A stretch of DNA of 64,000 nt from Paenibacillus aurantius (GCF_032268605.1 NZ_CP130318.1:4935501-4999500); one strand, 5' to 3'; positions 36,621-45,675 are shown, counted from the first letter of the stretch. Notes: generated by a model not told the origin, from the letters alone. A program made the numbers and translations.

Positions 36621-38160
36621 ATTGTTGGGTAAGGCGCTTTCGGTCGAGCTTTCCGAGCGGGGTGTAAGGCAGCCGCCGGACGAAGACGATTTCTTTCGGC
36701 TGCTGGTAGCGGGCCAGCCGGGAACGCAGCCATTCCTTCAGCTCCTCGGCGGACAGCCGCCCGCCGGGGACAAGCTGGACATACGCCTTCAGCCGCTGGC
36801 CGTACAGCTCATCCATCATGCCGGCGACGGCCGCATCCTCAACCTGGGGGTGGGCCAGAAGCACCTGCTCCACCTCGAACGGATAAACATTCTCTCCCCC
36901 GGAGACGATCATGCTGTCTGTCCGGCCGGACAGAAAATAACGGCCCTCCTCATCCCGCCAGCCCCAATCGCCGGTTTCGATCCACCGAGGCTCCCCTCTT
37001 CTTCCGGACCTCGGGCTGCGGACGCACAGCCGGCCCGCCGCGCCTGGAGCCGCCTCGGTCGAGGCATCTGTAAGCACCGTCAAGCCGACCCCTTCCATGG
37101 CTCTTCCTATGGTACCGGGAGAGCGCTCCAAATCCTGCGGCGTGGCGATCACAGCCAGCCCGGCCTCGGACGTGCCGTACAGGTTGTAGAGCACGTTCCC
37201 GAGCCGTCTTCGGGTCTCCTCCGCCAGCTTGGGGCTGAGCTCGGCTCCGCCCGAGGCCACACAGCGCAGAGACTTCAACGCCTCGGGATCGGCCTGCAGC
37301 ATCCGCCGCAGCATCAAGGGGACCACCGACACGGCATCCGCCTGGTGATCCCGGATGAGCCGGCAGGCCGCCTCCGCCTCGAACCCGCGGCGCAGGAGCA
37401 CCTTTTTGCCCAAGGCGCAGAAGAGCAGCAGCACGGCAAGCCCATACCCGTGATATAACGGTGTCGCGACATAGGCCGTATGCCGGTCGGCCAGCTTTAA
37501 ACGGGACAACAGGGCCTCGAAGGGCGCGAGATAAGCAAACAAAGAAGGCCGATGCGGCGCCTCCTTCGCTTTTCCGGTCGTTCCGCCGGTCAGCAGAATC
37601 AGCTTGCCGGTGGAAGACTTGAAGCTTTTCGTTCTCATAGGAGAAGCGGCCGCCGCCAGCCGGTTGACCGCCGGTAAGGTTTCGTGATAGTTGAGCAGCC
37701 GGGATCCCCGGTAAGAGGACAGCCCGATGAGGGCTTCCTGCTCTTCATCATGGATAAGCAGGTCCAGTTCCCGGCTCCCGAGCAGGTCCGTCAGCTGCCT
37801 TGGACTCATCTCCGCGTTAAGCAGATAGAGGTCCGCCCCCGTCGAGGAAACGGCAAAAAGGGCCTTTGCCAAGGAAGCGTGATTCTTCCCCATAAGCCCC
37901 ACTTTGCTGCCCTTTCCCAGTCCATACCTGGCTCTCAGCTCCTGCGACAGCTGCTCCGACTGCCGGTACCACTCGTCATAAGTAAGCGTTTCCCTTTCGT
38001 CCGTTAAGGCAGTCCTCTCCCCGTAGGTCCGGGCCGAGAAATTCAGCAGCGTCATCAGGTTGACGCCATGAGTAAGAAGAGCCGCGGCCAGCCGGAGCAG
38101 GGCCCGCGGAGTAAGCAGGCCGATCGCGGCCATCACCCTAAGCAGCCTAATGGCCTTCAT
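36619..38160 (-). CDS. AMP-forming acyl-CoA synthetase/ligase
   Basis: Protein of 513 residues from ATG 38160 behind GAAAGGGGGG. Adenylation motifs are LILLTGGTTGKAKEA (A3, with GG replacing SG), YNLYGTSEAGLAV (A5), ETGDWGWRDEEGRYFLSGR (A7/A8), NVYPFEVEQVL, and the catalytic lysine in LPYTPLGKLDRKRL. A hydrophobic N terminus suggests membrane association. It probably activates a fatty or other carboxylic acid. It overlaps the SDR gene by 14 bases, suggesting a shared lipid-type pathway. Confidence 0.88.
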   Translation of the reverse strand: MKAIRLLRVMAAIGLLTPRALLRLAAALLTHGVNLMTLLNFSARTYGERTALTDERETLTYDEWYRQSEQLSQELRARYGLGKGSKVGLMGKNHASLAKALFAVSSTGADLYLLNAEMSPRQLTDLLGSRELDLLIHDEEQEALIGLSSYRGSRLLNYHETLPAVNRLAAAASPMRTKSFKSSTGKLILLTGGTTGKAKEAPHRPSLFAYLAPFEALLSRLKLADRHTAYVATPLYHGYGLAVLLLFCALGKKVLLRRGFEAEAACRLIRDHQADAVSVVPLMLRRMLQADPEALKSLRCVASGGAELSPKLAEETRRRLGNVLYNLYGTSEAGLAVIATPQDLERSPGTIGRAMEGVGLTVLTDASTEAAPGAAGRLCVRSPRSGRRGEPRWIETGDWGWRDEEGRYFLSGRTDSMIVSGGENVYPFEVEQVLLAHPQVEDAAVAGMMDELYGQRLKAYVQLVPGGRLSAEELKEWLRSRLARYQQPKEIVFVRRLPYTPLGKLDRKRLTQQ

Positions 38161-39085
38161 GGCGGTCCCCCCTTTCCTTCCGCTTGCGGGCGGCGAAGGC
38201 TTCCCACGCCCAGCGGAGCAGCACGGAGGCCAGCTGTCCCGGAAACAACCACCACGGCTTCCAGACCCGCCTCCGCGTATAAAGACACCGTCCAATGAGC
38301 CGGGCCGCCTGCCGGGAAGACATCGCCGGCCATCTCCGGTAGGCCTCCGTAGGCAGGATCATCGGCGTCCGTACCAGCGGAAAATAGAGCGAGGTGGCGG
38401 CCACTCCTATCCGGGCGAGCTCCGGACCTGCCGACCGCAGCCAAGTGTCAAAAGCCGCCTTCGATGCCTGGTAAGCCGCCCAATGGGGAACGGGAAGCAG
38501 CAGGACGTTAACCGTCGAGACGCTGACGACCTGCCCCCCGTTCCTCTCAAGCAGCGGAAGAACCGAGAGAAGGAGCCGGACCGGCGCCAGGTAATGAAGG
38601 GCCATCGTGCGGGTGAAATCATGGTAGCGGTCGAGCGACTCCCGGATCGGCCGGCGGATGGAATGACCGGCGTTGCTCACGACGATATCCAGTCCTCCCG
38701 GCAGCTCGTGAAGGTAGGCGAGGAGGCCGGCAAGCGCAGCGGGATCCCGGAGATCCGCCGGGTACACGCTTATGGGGGAGGAGTCGGTCCCGAGCTCCTG
38801 CTGCAGAGCCAGAAGGGCACCCTCCCGCCGGGCGGCCAGAATCAGATGAGCCCCTCTGCCGGCGAGCAGACGGGTCAGGGCTTCACCGATTCCGGAGCTG
38901 GCGCCGGTGATCAGCACCCTTTTGCCATGCAGGGCGCTGGAAAGCCTGTCGCTGTTCAAGGGTGCCGGTGGAAACAAGAGGCGCTCCAACAGCGTTCCAC
39001 CCCAGGAAGCCGGCCTTCGGCCGGGACGCTTTTCCCCTGAAGACCGGTGGTCTTCCTTCCCGGAGGATCCGTTTCGGTCCGTCAT
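38147..39085 (-). CDS. Short-chain dehydrogenase/reductase
   Basis: Protein of 312 residues. After a basic 50-residue leader, the Rossmann motif is RVLITGASSGIGEALTRLLAG, with NAG in VVSNAGHSIRRP and the Ser-Tyr-Lys catalytic set in VSTVNVLLLPVPHWAAYQASKAAF. The C-terminal 40 residues are hydrophobic and then very basic (PWWLFPGQLASVLLRW, ARKRKE), as in membrane-bound lipid reductases. It is translationally coupled to the acyl-CoA synthetase. Together they could reduce or process an acyl-CoA derived lipid (inference). Confidence 0.86.
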   Translation of the reverse strand: MTDRNGSSGKEDHRSSGEKRPGRRPASWGGTLLERLLFPPAPLNSDRLSSALHGKRVLITGASSGIGEALTRLLAGRGAHLILAARREGALLALQQELGTDSSPISVYPADLRDPAALAGLLAYLHELPGGLDIVVSNAGHSIRRPIRESLDRYHDFTRTMALHYLAPVRLLLSVLPLLERNGGQVVSVSTVNVLLLPVPHWAAYQASKAAFDTWLRSAGPELARIGVAATSLYFPLVRTPMILPTEAYRRWPAMSSRQAARLIGRCLYTRRRVWKPWWLFPGQLASVLLRWAWEAFAARKRKERGDRHEGH

Positions 39086-39133
39086 CGGAATCCCTTCCCT
39101 TCCCTTCCCGGCATTCGCGGCTACTGATTCCCC

Positions 39134-39250
39134 TCATTCATCGGACTCCTCCCATTTTTTGGAATACGCCTTGTTCGTCACCCAGATCGTGATCGCGAGA
39201 ATAATCCCAGCCAGAAATAACCCCCAGAATAATGCCATACCAGAAGACAT
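39134..39250 (-). CDS. 38-residue single-pass membrane protein (YtzI-like)
   Basis: Short gene with an excellent AGGAGGTG ribosome binding site six bases before ATG 39250. The protein has one transmembrane helix (MALFWGLFLAGIILAITIW) followed by VTNKAYSKKWEESDE. The TNKAYS-K junction resembles the small Bacillus protein YtzI, whose function is unknown. It lies upstream of, and on the same strand as, the SDR/acyl-CoA synthetase pair, 49 bases away. Confidence 0.7.
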   Translation of the reverse strand: MSSGMALFWGLFLAGIILAITIWVTNKAYSKKWEESDE

Positions 39251-39479
39251 GTGCCCACCTCCTCTAAAGTCAATAAGGGATGCCGAACGCTACCCCTCTC
39301 TATGAATATCTTCTCCGTTTCGGGAGAAGCCGATCAGCCTATAAACCAAAACGGCGTGTTCCCTTTTATGTTACTATAAAACTCCCCCTCTCTAAAGAAA
39401 AAGACAGCCCGCGGGGGCTGCCTTCTTGTCAATTATGGCTAATTTGTGCAGAGGAACGGAGCGGTCTTCAAAGCGGGGG

Positions 39480-40688
39480 TTAGCCGTCCGCACGGCCGGA
39501 CAACCGGTCCAGCGCAATGGCGGCGAGAGCGGCGGCTCCGACCGACAGGCATTCCTCGTGCAGCCGGAATTTCGGATGATGCAGGCCGTAGGCTTCCTTC
39601 GCGTTCTCCTGCGGGCCGGAGCCGAGCCAGAAGAAGCAGCCGGGCACCTGCTCCAGGAAGAGCGAGAAATCCTCGCCCGCCATGGTCGGGTCGGCTTCCA
39701 CGCGCCGCTCCGGTCCGAGCAGCCGGTCCAGTGACGCCTCCGCATGCCCGAGGCAGCGGTCGTCACTCACGAGCACCGGCGTCTGCCGGATATACCGCAG
39801 CTCGGCGCGGCACCGGTAAGCCTCCGCCGTGCCGGCCACTAGCCGCCGCAAGCGCTCTTCCATGCCGGCCTGAACGTCCGGCGAGAACGTCCTCACCGTC
39901 CCGGTCAGCCGGGCCCGGTGAGGGATGACGTTGTTAGCCTCGCCGGCCTGGAAGCTGCCGATGGTGACGACCGCGGGCGCGAAGGGCGAGATCTCCCGGC
40001 TCACCGCCGTCTGGAGGGACATCACGATGGCCGAGGCGGCCACCAGCGGATCAATGCTTTGATCCGGAATGGCGCCGTGGCCCCCGCGTCCCTCCAGCTC
40101 GATCTCGAGCCGGTCGACCGAGCCCATGAGCGCCCCGCGGCGGGTAGCCGTCAGGCCGGCCGCCAGCGTCGGCAGGTTGTGCAGGCCGTAAATCTCATCG
40201 ACGCCGTCCAAGGCGCCGTCGCGGATCATCGCCTTGGCCCCGGCGTTGATTTCCTCCGCCGCCTGGAACAGGAAGCGCACCCGTCCCGCCAAGCGATCCC
40301 GCCGGCTGACGAGCAGGCGGACCGCGCCAAGCAGCATGGACGTGTGAGCGTCATGGCCGCAGGCGTGCATTTTCCCGGAGACACGGGAAGCGAAGGGCAG
40401 GTCCGTTTCCTCCTGGATCGGAAGGGCATCCATGTCGGCCCGGAGGGCGACGGTAGGTCCCGGAAGGGACCCTTCCAGGTCCGCGATCATCCCGTGCCCG
40501 CCGACGCCCGTCCGTACGGTTAACCCTAAGGCGCGCAGCCGCTCCGCCACCTTCGCCGCCGTTTCCGATTCCTCCAGGCTGAGCTCCGGATTCTCATGAA
40601 GCTCCCGGCGGAAAGCCGTCAGCTCTCCGCTTAGAGCTTCCGCTTCCTCCAGGAGCTCCGCCCGAAGCTTATCCTCCACTGTGTTCAT
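39480..40688 (-). CDS. M20-family amidohydrolase (hippurate hydrolase/IAA-amino-acid hydrolase type)
   Basis: Protein of 402 residues from ATG 40688 behind GGGGAGGAACC. Metal-binding motifs are ALRADMDALPIQE, KMHACGHDAHTSMLLG and the EE of LFQAAEEINAGAKAM; MAGEDFSLFLEQVPG closes the site. It removes acyl groups from N-acyl amino acids or related amides. It overlaps the end of sdaAA by 20 bases, so it is part of a serine/amino-acid catabolic operon. Confidence 0.92.
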   Translation of the reverse strand: MNTVEDKLRAELLEEAEALSGELTAFRRELHENPELSLEESETAAKVAERLRALGLTVRTGVGGHGMIADLEGSLPGPTVALRADMDALPIQEETDLPFASRVSGKMHACGHDAHTSMLLGAVRLLVSRRDRLAGRVRFLFQAAEEINAGAKAMIRDGALDGVDEIYGLHNLPTLAAGLTATRRGALMGSVDRLEIELEGRGGHGAIPDQSIDPLVAASAIVMSLQTAVSREISPFAPAVVTIGSFQAGEANNVIPHRARLTGTVRTFSPDVQAGMEERLRRLVAGTAEAYRCRAELRYIRQTPVLVSDDRCLGHAEASLDRLLGPERRVEADPTMAGEDFSLFLEQVPGCFFWLGSGPQENAKEAYGLHHPKFRLHEECLSVGAAALAAIALDRLSGRADG

Positions 40689-41589
40689 CGTTTGGTTCCT
40701 CCCCGGGTTTCTTTGGTTTCCCGTACAGGTCCGACATGATGCGCTGGCCGGTCGGCGTAGCGGCAAGCCCGCCCTTGGCCGTTTCACGGTAGCGCTCTGG
40801 CATGTTGGCGCCAACCTCCAGCATCACCCCGATCACCTCGTCGGACGGGATGGCGCTGCGGATGCCGGCTAAAGCCATGTCGGAAGCGGCAAGCGCCGTC
40901 ACCGAGCCGAAGCCGTTGCGGACGATGCACGGGATCTCGACCAGCCCTCCGACGGGATCGCAGATCAAGCCGAGGGAATTCTTCAGGGCAAGCCCGACGG
41001 CGTGCAGGGCCTGCCGGGGCGTGCCTCCGCGCAGCTCGACGAGAGCGCCGGCCGCCATGGCGATGGCCGAGCCGATCTCGGCCTGGCAGCCTCCCTCCGC
41101 TCCCGAAACGAAGGAGCGGTTGGCGATGACGTAGCCCAGGGCGCCTGCGGTAAACAGCCCTTCCGTCATATGCGTGTCGTCCCAGCCGTACTGCTCCTGC
41201 ATGCTGACGAACACACCCGGAATCACTCCGCAGGAGCCGGCCGTCGGGGTCGCGACGATTCTCCCCATGCTGGCGTTGACCTCCGAAACGGATAGGGCAT
41301 ACGCCATCGCTTTCCCGGCCGGTCCTCCCAGGGAGGAGGCATCGCCCTCGACCAGGGAACGCACCTTCTTGGCGTCATTGCCCGTCAATCCGCTTCGGGA
41401 GGATGTGTCCTGCGTCAGCCCCCGGCTTACGGCTTCCTTCATGACGGCATAGTAGCTGGCCATTTTCGCAAACTCTTCGTCCTCCGACCGGCCGCTCTCC
41501 TTGGCCTGCTCCTCGAGCATAAGGCGGTGAATCGGCTTGCCCTCCTGCTCGCAGAGCCCGATCAGCTCCTCCAGGCTTGTAAACCTCAT
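40669..41589 (-). CDS. sdaAA: L-serine dehydratase, iron-sulfur-dependent, alpha subunit
   Basis: Protein of 306 residues, the normal length. It deaminates serine to pyruvate with SdaAB. The cysteines expected to hold the 4Fe-4S cluster are in TAGSCGVIPGVF, AEGGCQAEIGSA and GLICDPVGGLVEIPCIVRN. It follows sdaAB by 50 bases and overlaps the amidohydrolase, forming a three-gene operon. Confidence 0.95.
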   Translation of the reverse strand: MRFTSLEELIGLCEQEGKPIHRLMLEEQAKESGRSEDEEFAKMASYYAVMKEAVSRGLTQDTSSRSGLTGNDAKKVRSLVEGDASSLGGPAGKAMAYALSVSEVNASMGRIVATPTAGSCGVIPGVFVSMQEQYGWDDTHMTEGLFTAGALGYVIANRSFVSGAEGGCQAEIGSAIAMAAGALVELRGGTPRQALHAVGLALKNSLGLICDPVGGLVEIPCIVRNGFGSVTALAASDMALAGIRSAIPSDEVIGVMLEVGANMPERYRETAKGGLAATPTGQRIMSDLYGKPKKPGEEPNDEHSGG

Positions 41590-41639
41590 TCGTCATCCCC
41601 CGTTTGTTCTTTCGTCTTACCGCCGGCCGTCCGAGAGGG

Positions 41640-42317
41640 TCATCCGGTCAGGTCGACGGTTCTTATCGATGTCACGCCCGGCAGAGCCCGCAGGGCTTCC
41701 ACCAGCTCCTTCTCAAATCGCCCGTCGGCCTCGATAAGCGTCAGCGCCTTGCCGCTCCGGGAGGCGCGGTCCACATCCATGTGCCCAATGTTGAGCGAGC
41801 ATTGGGAGATCAGCCGGGTGATGTCGGCAAGCATCCCGACCCGGTCGTCGTGATAAATGGCAAGCGTGGGATAAGAACAGGAGCAGCGGACGTCGAAGCC
41901 GTCCACTCCCACGATCTCAATGTTCCCGCCTCCGATCGACGTTCCCGTTACGGTCATCGTCCGGTCCCCCGCCGTCATCCGAAGCCGGGCGGTATTCGGA
42001 TGCGGAGCCTCAGCGAAGTCGCCGTGGGCAGGGAAGAATTCAATGTTCACCCCAAGCCCGGCGGCATGCTGCAACGCCTCCGGGATCCGTTCGTCCTGCG
42101 TATCCCAGTCCAGCAGCCCGGCCGCTAGAGCGACATCCGTTCCGTGTCCCCGGTAGGTCTCGGCAAACGAGCGAAAGAGGGTGATTTCCACCCTCTCCGG
42201 CAGCGGCCCGAAAAACTGCCGGGCCGCTCTTCCGATCCGGACGGCGCCGGCCGTATGCGAGCTGGAAGGGCCGACCATATCCGGCCCTATAATCGAGAAC
42301 ACATCTTTAAACCGCAT
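41640..42317 (-). CDS. sdaAB: L-serine dehydratase, iron-sulfur-dependent, beta subunit
   Basis: Protein of 225 residues from ATG 42317 (GTG 42326 is an alternative; the ribosome binding site is weak). It opens with the family signature FKDVFSIIGPDMVGPSSSHTAGAVR, and an ACT domain occupies about residues 145-220 (TLAIYHDDRVGMLADITRLI), where serine binds in related enzymes. First gene of the sdaAB-sdaAA-amidohydrolase operon. Confidence 0.95.
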   Translation of the reverse strand: MRFKDVFSIIGPDMVGPSSSHTAGAVRIGRAARQFFGPLPERVEITLFRSFAETYRGHGTDVALAAGLLDWDTQDERIPEALQHAAGLGVNIEFFPAHGDFAEAPHPNTARLRMTAGDRTMTVTGTSIGGGNIEIVGVDGFDVRCSCSYPTLAIYHDDRVGMLADITRLISQCSLNIGHMDVDRASRSGKALTLIEADGRFEKELVEALRALPGVTSIRTVDLTG

Positions 42318-42343
42318 ACGAACCACCGGTCTTTCTTATCGAA

Positions 42344-43411
42344 TTAAGCCAGCCACTCGGCCAAGCCCGCTTTCACAAACTCGTCGTCGTTCAAATGAGG
42401 ATAATCGCGGTACATCCGGTCGATTTCTTCCTTCTGGCCCGGCGACAGCTCCTCATGAGGATTCAGGCACCAGGTTCCCTTCATGAGACCCTGACGGCGC
42501 AGCACTTCATGAATGCCCGGGATACAGCCGGCGAAACCGTGGGCCGGATCGAAGAAGGCCGCATTCGTGTCCGTCACTTCCACATTCCGCGTCAGCCATT
42601 CGGGATCCAGCTTGCCAGCGCTGCGGGCGGTCTTGATCTCCTCAAGTAGCTCGACCGCTTTGCGGGTCCAAACGGCCCAGTGGCCGAGCAGACCGCCGAC
42701 AATCCGCTTCTCAACCGGCTCCCCGTTTACCTGGAAGCGGTATACGGTCAGCAGATCGTTCACGATGTTATCGTCATTGCCCGTATAGAGGGCGATTTCG
42801 TCGCGCCGGTCGGAATAGCAAACGGCACGTACGACATCGATCGTCTGGTACCGGTTGAACGGCGCCATCTTGATCGCCACGATTCCCGGAATATTCGCGA
42901 ATTCCTTCCAGAAATCGAAGCTGAAAATCTTCCCGCCGACCGACGGCTGCAGGTAGAAGCCAATGACCGGGATCTGTTCGGCGATCCGGGCCGTCCGCTC
43001 CAGAATCTGCGCTTCGGTCCAATCGCCGAGGCCGCCCATGCTGAGCAGCCCTGCATCGTAGCCAAGGCCTGAAGCCGTTTCGGTTTCGGCAAGAGCCTGC
43101 TCCGTTGGACCGCAGATACCCGCTACTTTAAGGAAAGGGCGGTCGATCTGCGCCTTGTCGACTTCCTCCGCCGCAAGGCGGAGAACCTTCTCGAACAGGT
43201 TGATCTTCGGATCGCGGATTTCAAACTGGGTGGAGTGCACGCCGACGGCTACGCCGCCTGCGCCGGAAGCGATATAATAACGGGAGAGCGCCCGCTGGCT
43301 CCGTTCATCCAGCGTGCGGTCCTCGTTAAGAGCGAGAGGATGCGCAGGAATCACGACTCCGTCGTGCAGCGCCCGAAGCTGAGCTTCACTAAGGTTGCGT
43401 TTGGCTGCCAT
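42344..43411 (-). CDS. Dihydrodipicolinate synthase-family aldolase
   Basis: Protein of 355 residues, longer than DapA (about 290). The barrel contains the likely Schiff-base lysine in GIVAIKMAPFNRYQT (about residue 180), and the GTTGE-like motif is replaced by GGVAVGVHSTQFE, so it is not lysine-biosynthetic DapA. It probably cleaves or dehydrates a keto sugar acid. It follows the epimerase gene by three bases, so the two form one catabolic unit. Confidence 0.82.
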   Translation of the reverse strand: MAAKRNLSEAQLRALHDGVVIPAHPLALNEDRTLDERSQRALSRYYIASGAGGVAVGVHSTQFEIRDPKINLFEKVLRLAAEEVDKAQIDRPFLKVAGICGPTEQALAETETASGLGYDAGLLSMGGLGDWTEAQILERTARIAEQIPVIGFYLQPSVGGKIFSFDFWKEFANIPGIVAIKMAPFNRYQTIDVVRAVCYSDRRDEIALYTGNDDNIVNDLLTVYRFQVNGEPVEKRIVGGLLGHWAVWTRKAVELLEEIKTARSAGKLDPEWLTRNVEVTDTNAAFFDPAHGFAGCIPGIHEVLRRQGLMKGTWCLNPHEELSPGQKEEIDRMYRDYPHLNDDEFVKAGLAEWLA

Positions 43412-43414
43412 GAT

Positions 43415-44431
43415 TTAGTATTTCCCCTCTCTTTGCTGGAAATGAGTCGGCTTGTTGATCGTCACGCCTTCATGCTCCACCCATTCCGCCATCCAATCGA
43501 TCATCTGCAGAAGCGATACCGACGGGTAGCCGAACAGCTGCATGCATTTCGAGGCGTTGCTGAGAAGAGCCGTTTCGGCTTCCTGGCCGGTGAACTTCGG
43601 CTCGATGCCAAGGCGTTTGCCTAGCTCCGTTGCCGCATAGCGGACCGAAATGGTCTCCGGACCGGTTACGTTCAGCTTGTTCGCCGGGCTCTCGCAGTGA
43701 AGCAGGGAACGGATCGCAATCTCGTTGGCGTCGCCCTGCCAGATGCAGTTGAAATGACCCATAGCGAGCTCAATCGGCTTGCCTTCTTTAACGGATTTGG
43801 CGAGCTCGAGAAGAACCCCGTAGCGCATGTCGATCGCGTAGTTCAAACGATAGATGAGGACCGGCGTTTCGTAACGGTGGCTGAAGTATTCGAAAACCCG
43901 CTCGCGGCCAAGACAGGATTGCCCGTACTCTCCGACAGGGTTCGGGGTAACCGCCTCCGACGTCCCGCCAAGCGCGACCGGGGAATGAGGATAAACATTG
44001 CCCGAGGAGAAGACCACGATGCGGGAGTTCTTGAACTTCTCCGCTACCCGGCCGGGAAGATAAGCATTCATCGCCCATGTGAAATATTCGCGTCCGGTCG
44101 TTCCGAATTTCGTTCCCGCCATGTAAATGACGTTCTTAACTTCCGGCAGAGCCTGCAGAGAAGCTTCGTCGAGCAGGTCGCAGGCGATCGTCTTCAGCCC
44201 GTAGGCTTCCAGCTCGTCCTTCAGTCCCGCTTCGGAGAAACGGGATACCCCGTAGACCGTCTTCTCGACACCGGCTTCCTTAAGCGCGTTCATGATCAGC
44301 TTCGCGAGGCTCGGCCCCATTTTGCCGCCGACCCCAAGGAGCATGATATCCCCTTCCAGGTTCTTCATATCTTCGATCAAGCGGGCCGACGGCTTCGCCA
44401 TGACCTGTTCCAGCTGCTCCAATGTTCTCAT
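43415..44431 (-). CDS. NAD-dependent epimerase/dehydratase
   Basis: Protein of 338 residues from ATG 44431; the ribosome binding site is 13 bases away, so an upstream non-ATG start is possible. The extended SDR fold opens with DIMLLGVGGKMGPSLAKLIMN, a Rossmann motif, with NVIYMAGTKFGT and VVFSSGNVYPHS later. The usual YxxxK may be YGQSCLGRE, with Lys replaced, so catalysis may differ. Operon partner of the DapA-like gene; a promoter overlapping a 12-bp inverted repeat lies upstream. Confidence 0.8.
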   Translation of the reverse strand: MRTLEQLEQVMAKPSARLIEDMKNLEGDIMLLGVGGKMGPSLAKLIMNALKEAGVEKTVYGVSRFSEAGLKDELEAYGLKTIACDLLDEASLQALPEVKNVIYMAGTKFGTTGREYFTWAMNAYLPGRVAEKFKNSRIVVFSSGNVYPHSPVALGGTSEAVTPNPVGEYGQSCLGRERVFEYFSHRYETPVLIYRLNYAIDMRYGVLLELAKSVKEGKPIELAMGHFNCIWQGDANEIAIRSLLHCESPANKLNVTGPETISVRYAATELGKRLGIEPKFTGQEAETALLSNASKCMQLFGYPSVSLLQMIDWMAEWVEHEGVTINKPTHFQQREGKY

Positions 44432-44566
44432 TTCGCAAATCCAGCTCCCTTCGGTGGTTACAACGATTACGGCCTGCAGCGGCTTTCCGGGCCCCTTTCG
44501 GGCAACGCCGGGATCCTTCATGCGTTTTCGTTCCGGCAGGACCGGGGAACGAATGGCCGTTCTATA

Positions 44567-44620
44567 TCTCCATTCTACTCTGCCCCCGTCATTAAAGACA
44601 AATCTTTAATTTGTCTTTAA
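44567..44620. promoter_or_regulatory. Promoter with overlapping 12-bp inverted repeat
   Basis: The arms TTAAAGACAAAT (44592-44603) and ATTTGTCTTTAA (44609-44620) are perfect complements with a 5-base spacer. On the minus strand TTGTCT from the repeat, 18 bases and TAGAAT form a promoter for the epimerase gene, so a repressor here would block it and could also affect the divergent gene. Confidence 0.65.
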
Positions 44621-44687
44621 ATCGACAATTCAGCTCTGTCTTTATATGCTTCCGTTATCCATCCGACCCGTAAAGGAGGTCTTATTT

Positions 44688-45629
44688 ATGAATCGCTCCT
44701 CTTCTCCGATTGAACGTATAGCCGAACGGCTGGGTATCCCCGGTCTTCTCGACCGGTTAACCGATTCCCTTTCGCCCTCCGATTTAAACACCCTGCTGCT
44801 GGAGCTGTTCCGCAGGAAAACCCGCCGCTCCTCACCCGGTGACCTGCTAAAGCGTTACGACGCCAACCGCTTCGTCCAACCGGCCGGCGCCGATCCGATT
44901 GCTCTGAGGAGGCTGGAGCTGGACTGCCTGGAGCTTGCCGCCCGATACGACTACCTTCCGGTCGAGCTCTCCCCTGTGACCCCTCTCGGCACCTGCTCCC
45001 TTGTAGCGTCGGCCGATCAGAACAAGGTGCTCTCGGCTTTAAGGGGAACGGAAGTCGTGGCGGATGCCACCAACACGCTCGCCCTTCACATCAGCAGCCT
45101 GCTCAAATCCGGCAGGATCGACAACCGGGAAGCCTTCGTCCGCTTCTCGGCCGTCCACCGGCATGTAAGGACCCAGTTCTGGAATAACGCCGCCGGCATG
45201 CTGCCTCACTTCCCCTTATTCGCCATGGTCACTTCCGGAAAAGACAAAGGCTCCTGCTCCTTCGAGACCGAAGCCTTCCAAGAACATATAGACCTATACC
45301 GGGAGCTCTTTCAGGCTTTAGGGGCCGACCATTTCCAAATCGTTCTGATTCCCCGCGGGGGCTATAAGGAATCCGATGGCCTGATGCCTAAGCTGATCGC
45401 CTCGCAGGAGGGCAGACCCTATGACCTATCCGTCCGGGAGGATCCGGAACCCAACTCCTATTACCGGGGCATCCAGTTTAAAGTGGAGGTCCGCCTTCAC
45501 GGCGAAGTGCTTACGATCGGAGACGGCGGTCTGGTGGATTGGAGCCAGCAGCTGCTATCCAACCGCAAGGAACGCATGCTCATCAGCGGAATCGGTTTGG
45601 AACCGCTGATTCCGAAGCCCCCGGCCTGA
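44688..45629 (+). CDS. Orphan protein resembling the HisRS/HisZ class II catalytic core
   Basis: Protein of 313 residues from ATG 44688 behind AAAGGAGG. I recognise no named family. Several stretches parallel histidyl-tRNA synthetase/HisZ: VELSPVTPLGTCS and VVADATNTLAL in the first half, VRFSAVHRHVRTQ where motif 2 would be, and YYRGIQFKVEV then GDGGLVDWSQQLL where HisRS has YYTGIVFE and GGGRYDNL. Motif 3 is weak (ISGIGLEPL), and there is no anticodon-binding domain. A repurposed aminoacyl-adenylating or ligand-binding paralog is possible. It stands alone and diverges from the epimerase operon. Confidence 0.6.
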   Translation: MNRSSSPIERIAERLGIPGLLDRLTDSLSPSDLNTLLLELFRRKTRRSSPGDLLKRYDANRFVQPAGADPIALRRLELDCLELAARYDYLPVELSPVTPLGTCSLVASADQNKVLSALRGTEVVADATNTLALHISSLLKSGRIDNREAFVRFSAVHRHVRTQFWNNAAGMLPHFPLFAMVTSGKDKGSCSFETEAFQEHIDLYRELFQALGADHFQIVLIPRGGYKESDGLMPKLIASQEGRPYDLSVREDPEPNSYYRGIQFKVEVRLHGEVLTIGDGGLVDWSQQLLSNRKERMLISGIGLEPLIPKPPA

Positions 45630-45675
45630 AGCACTGAGCCGGAACGCCTGCCAATTCCCCCTCGCCGTTAAAACC

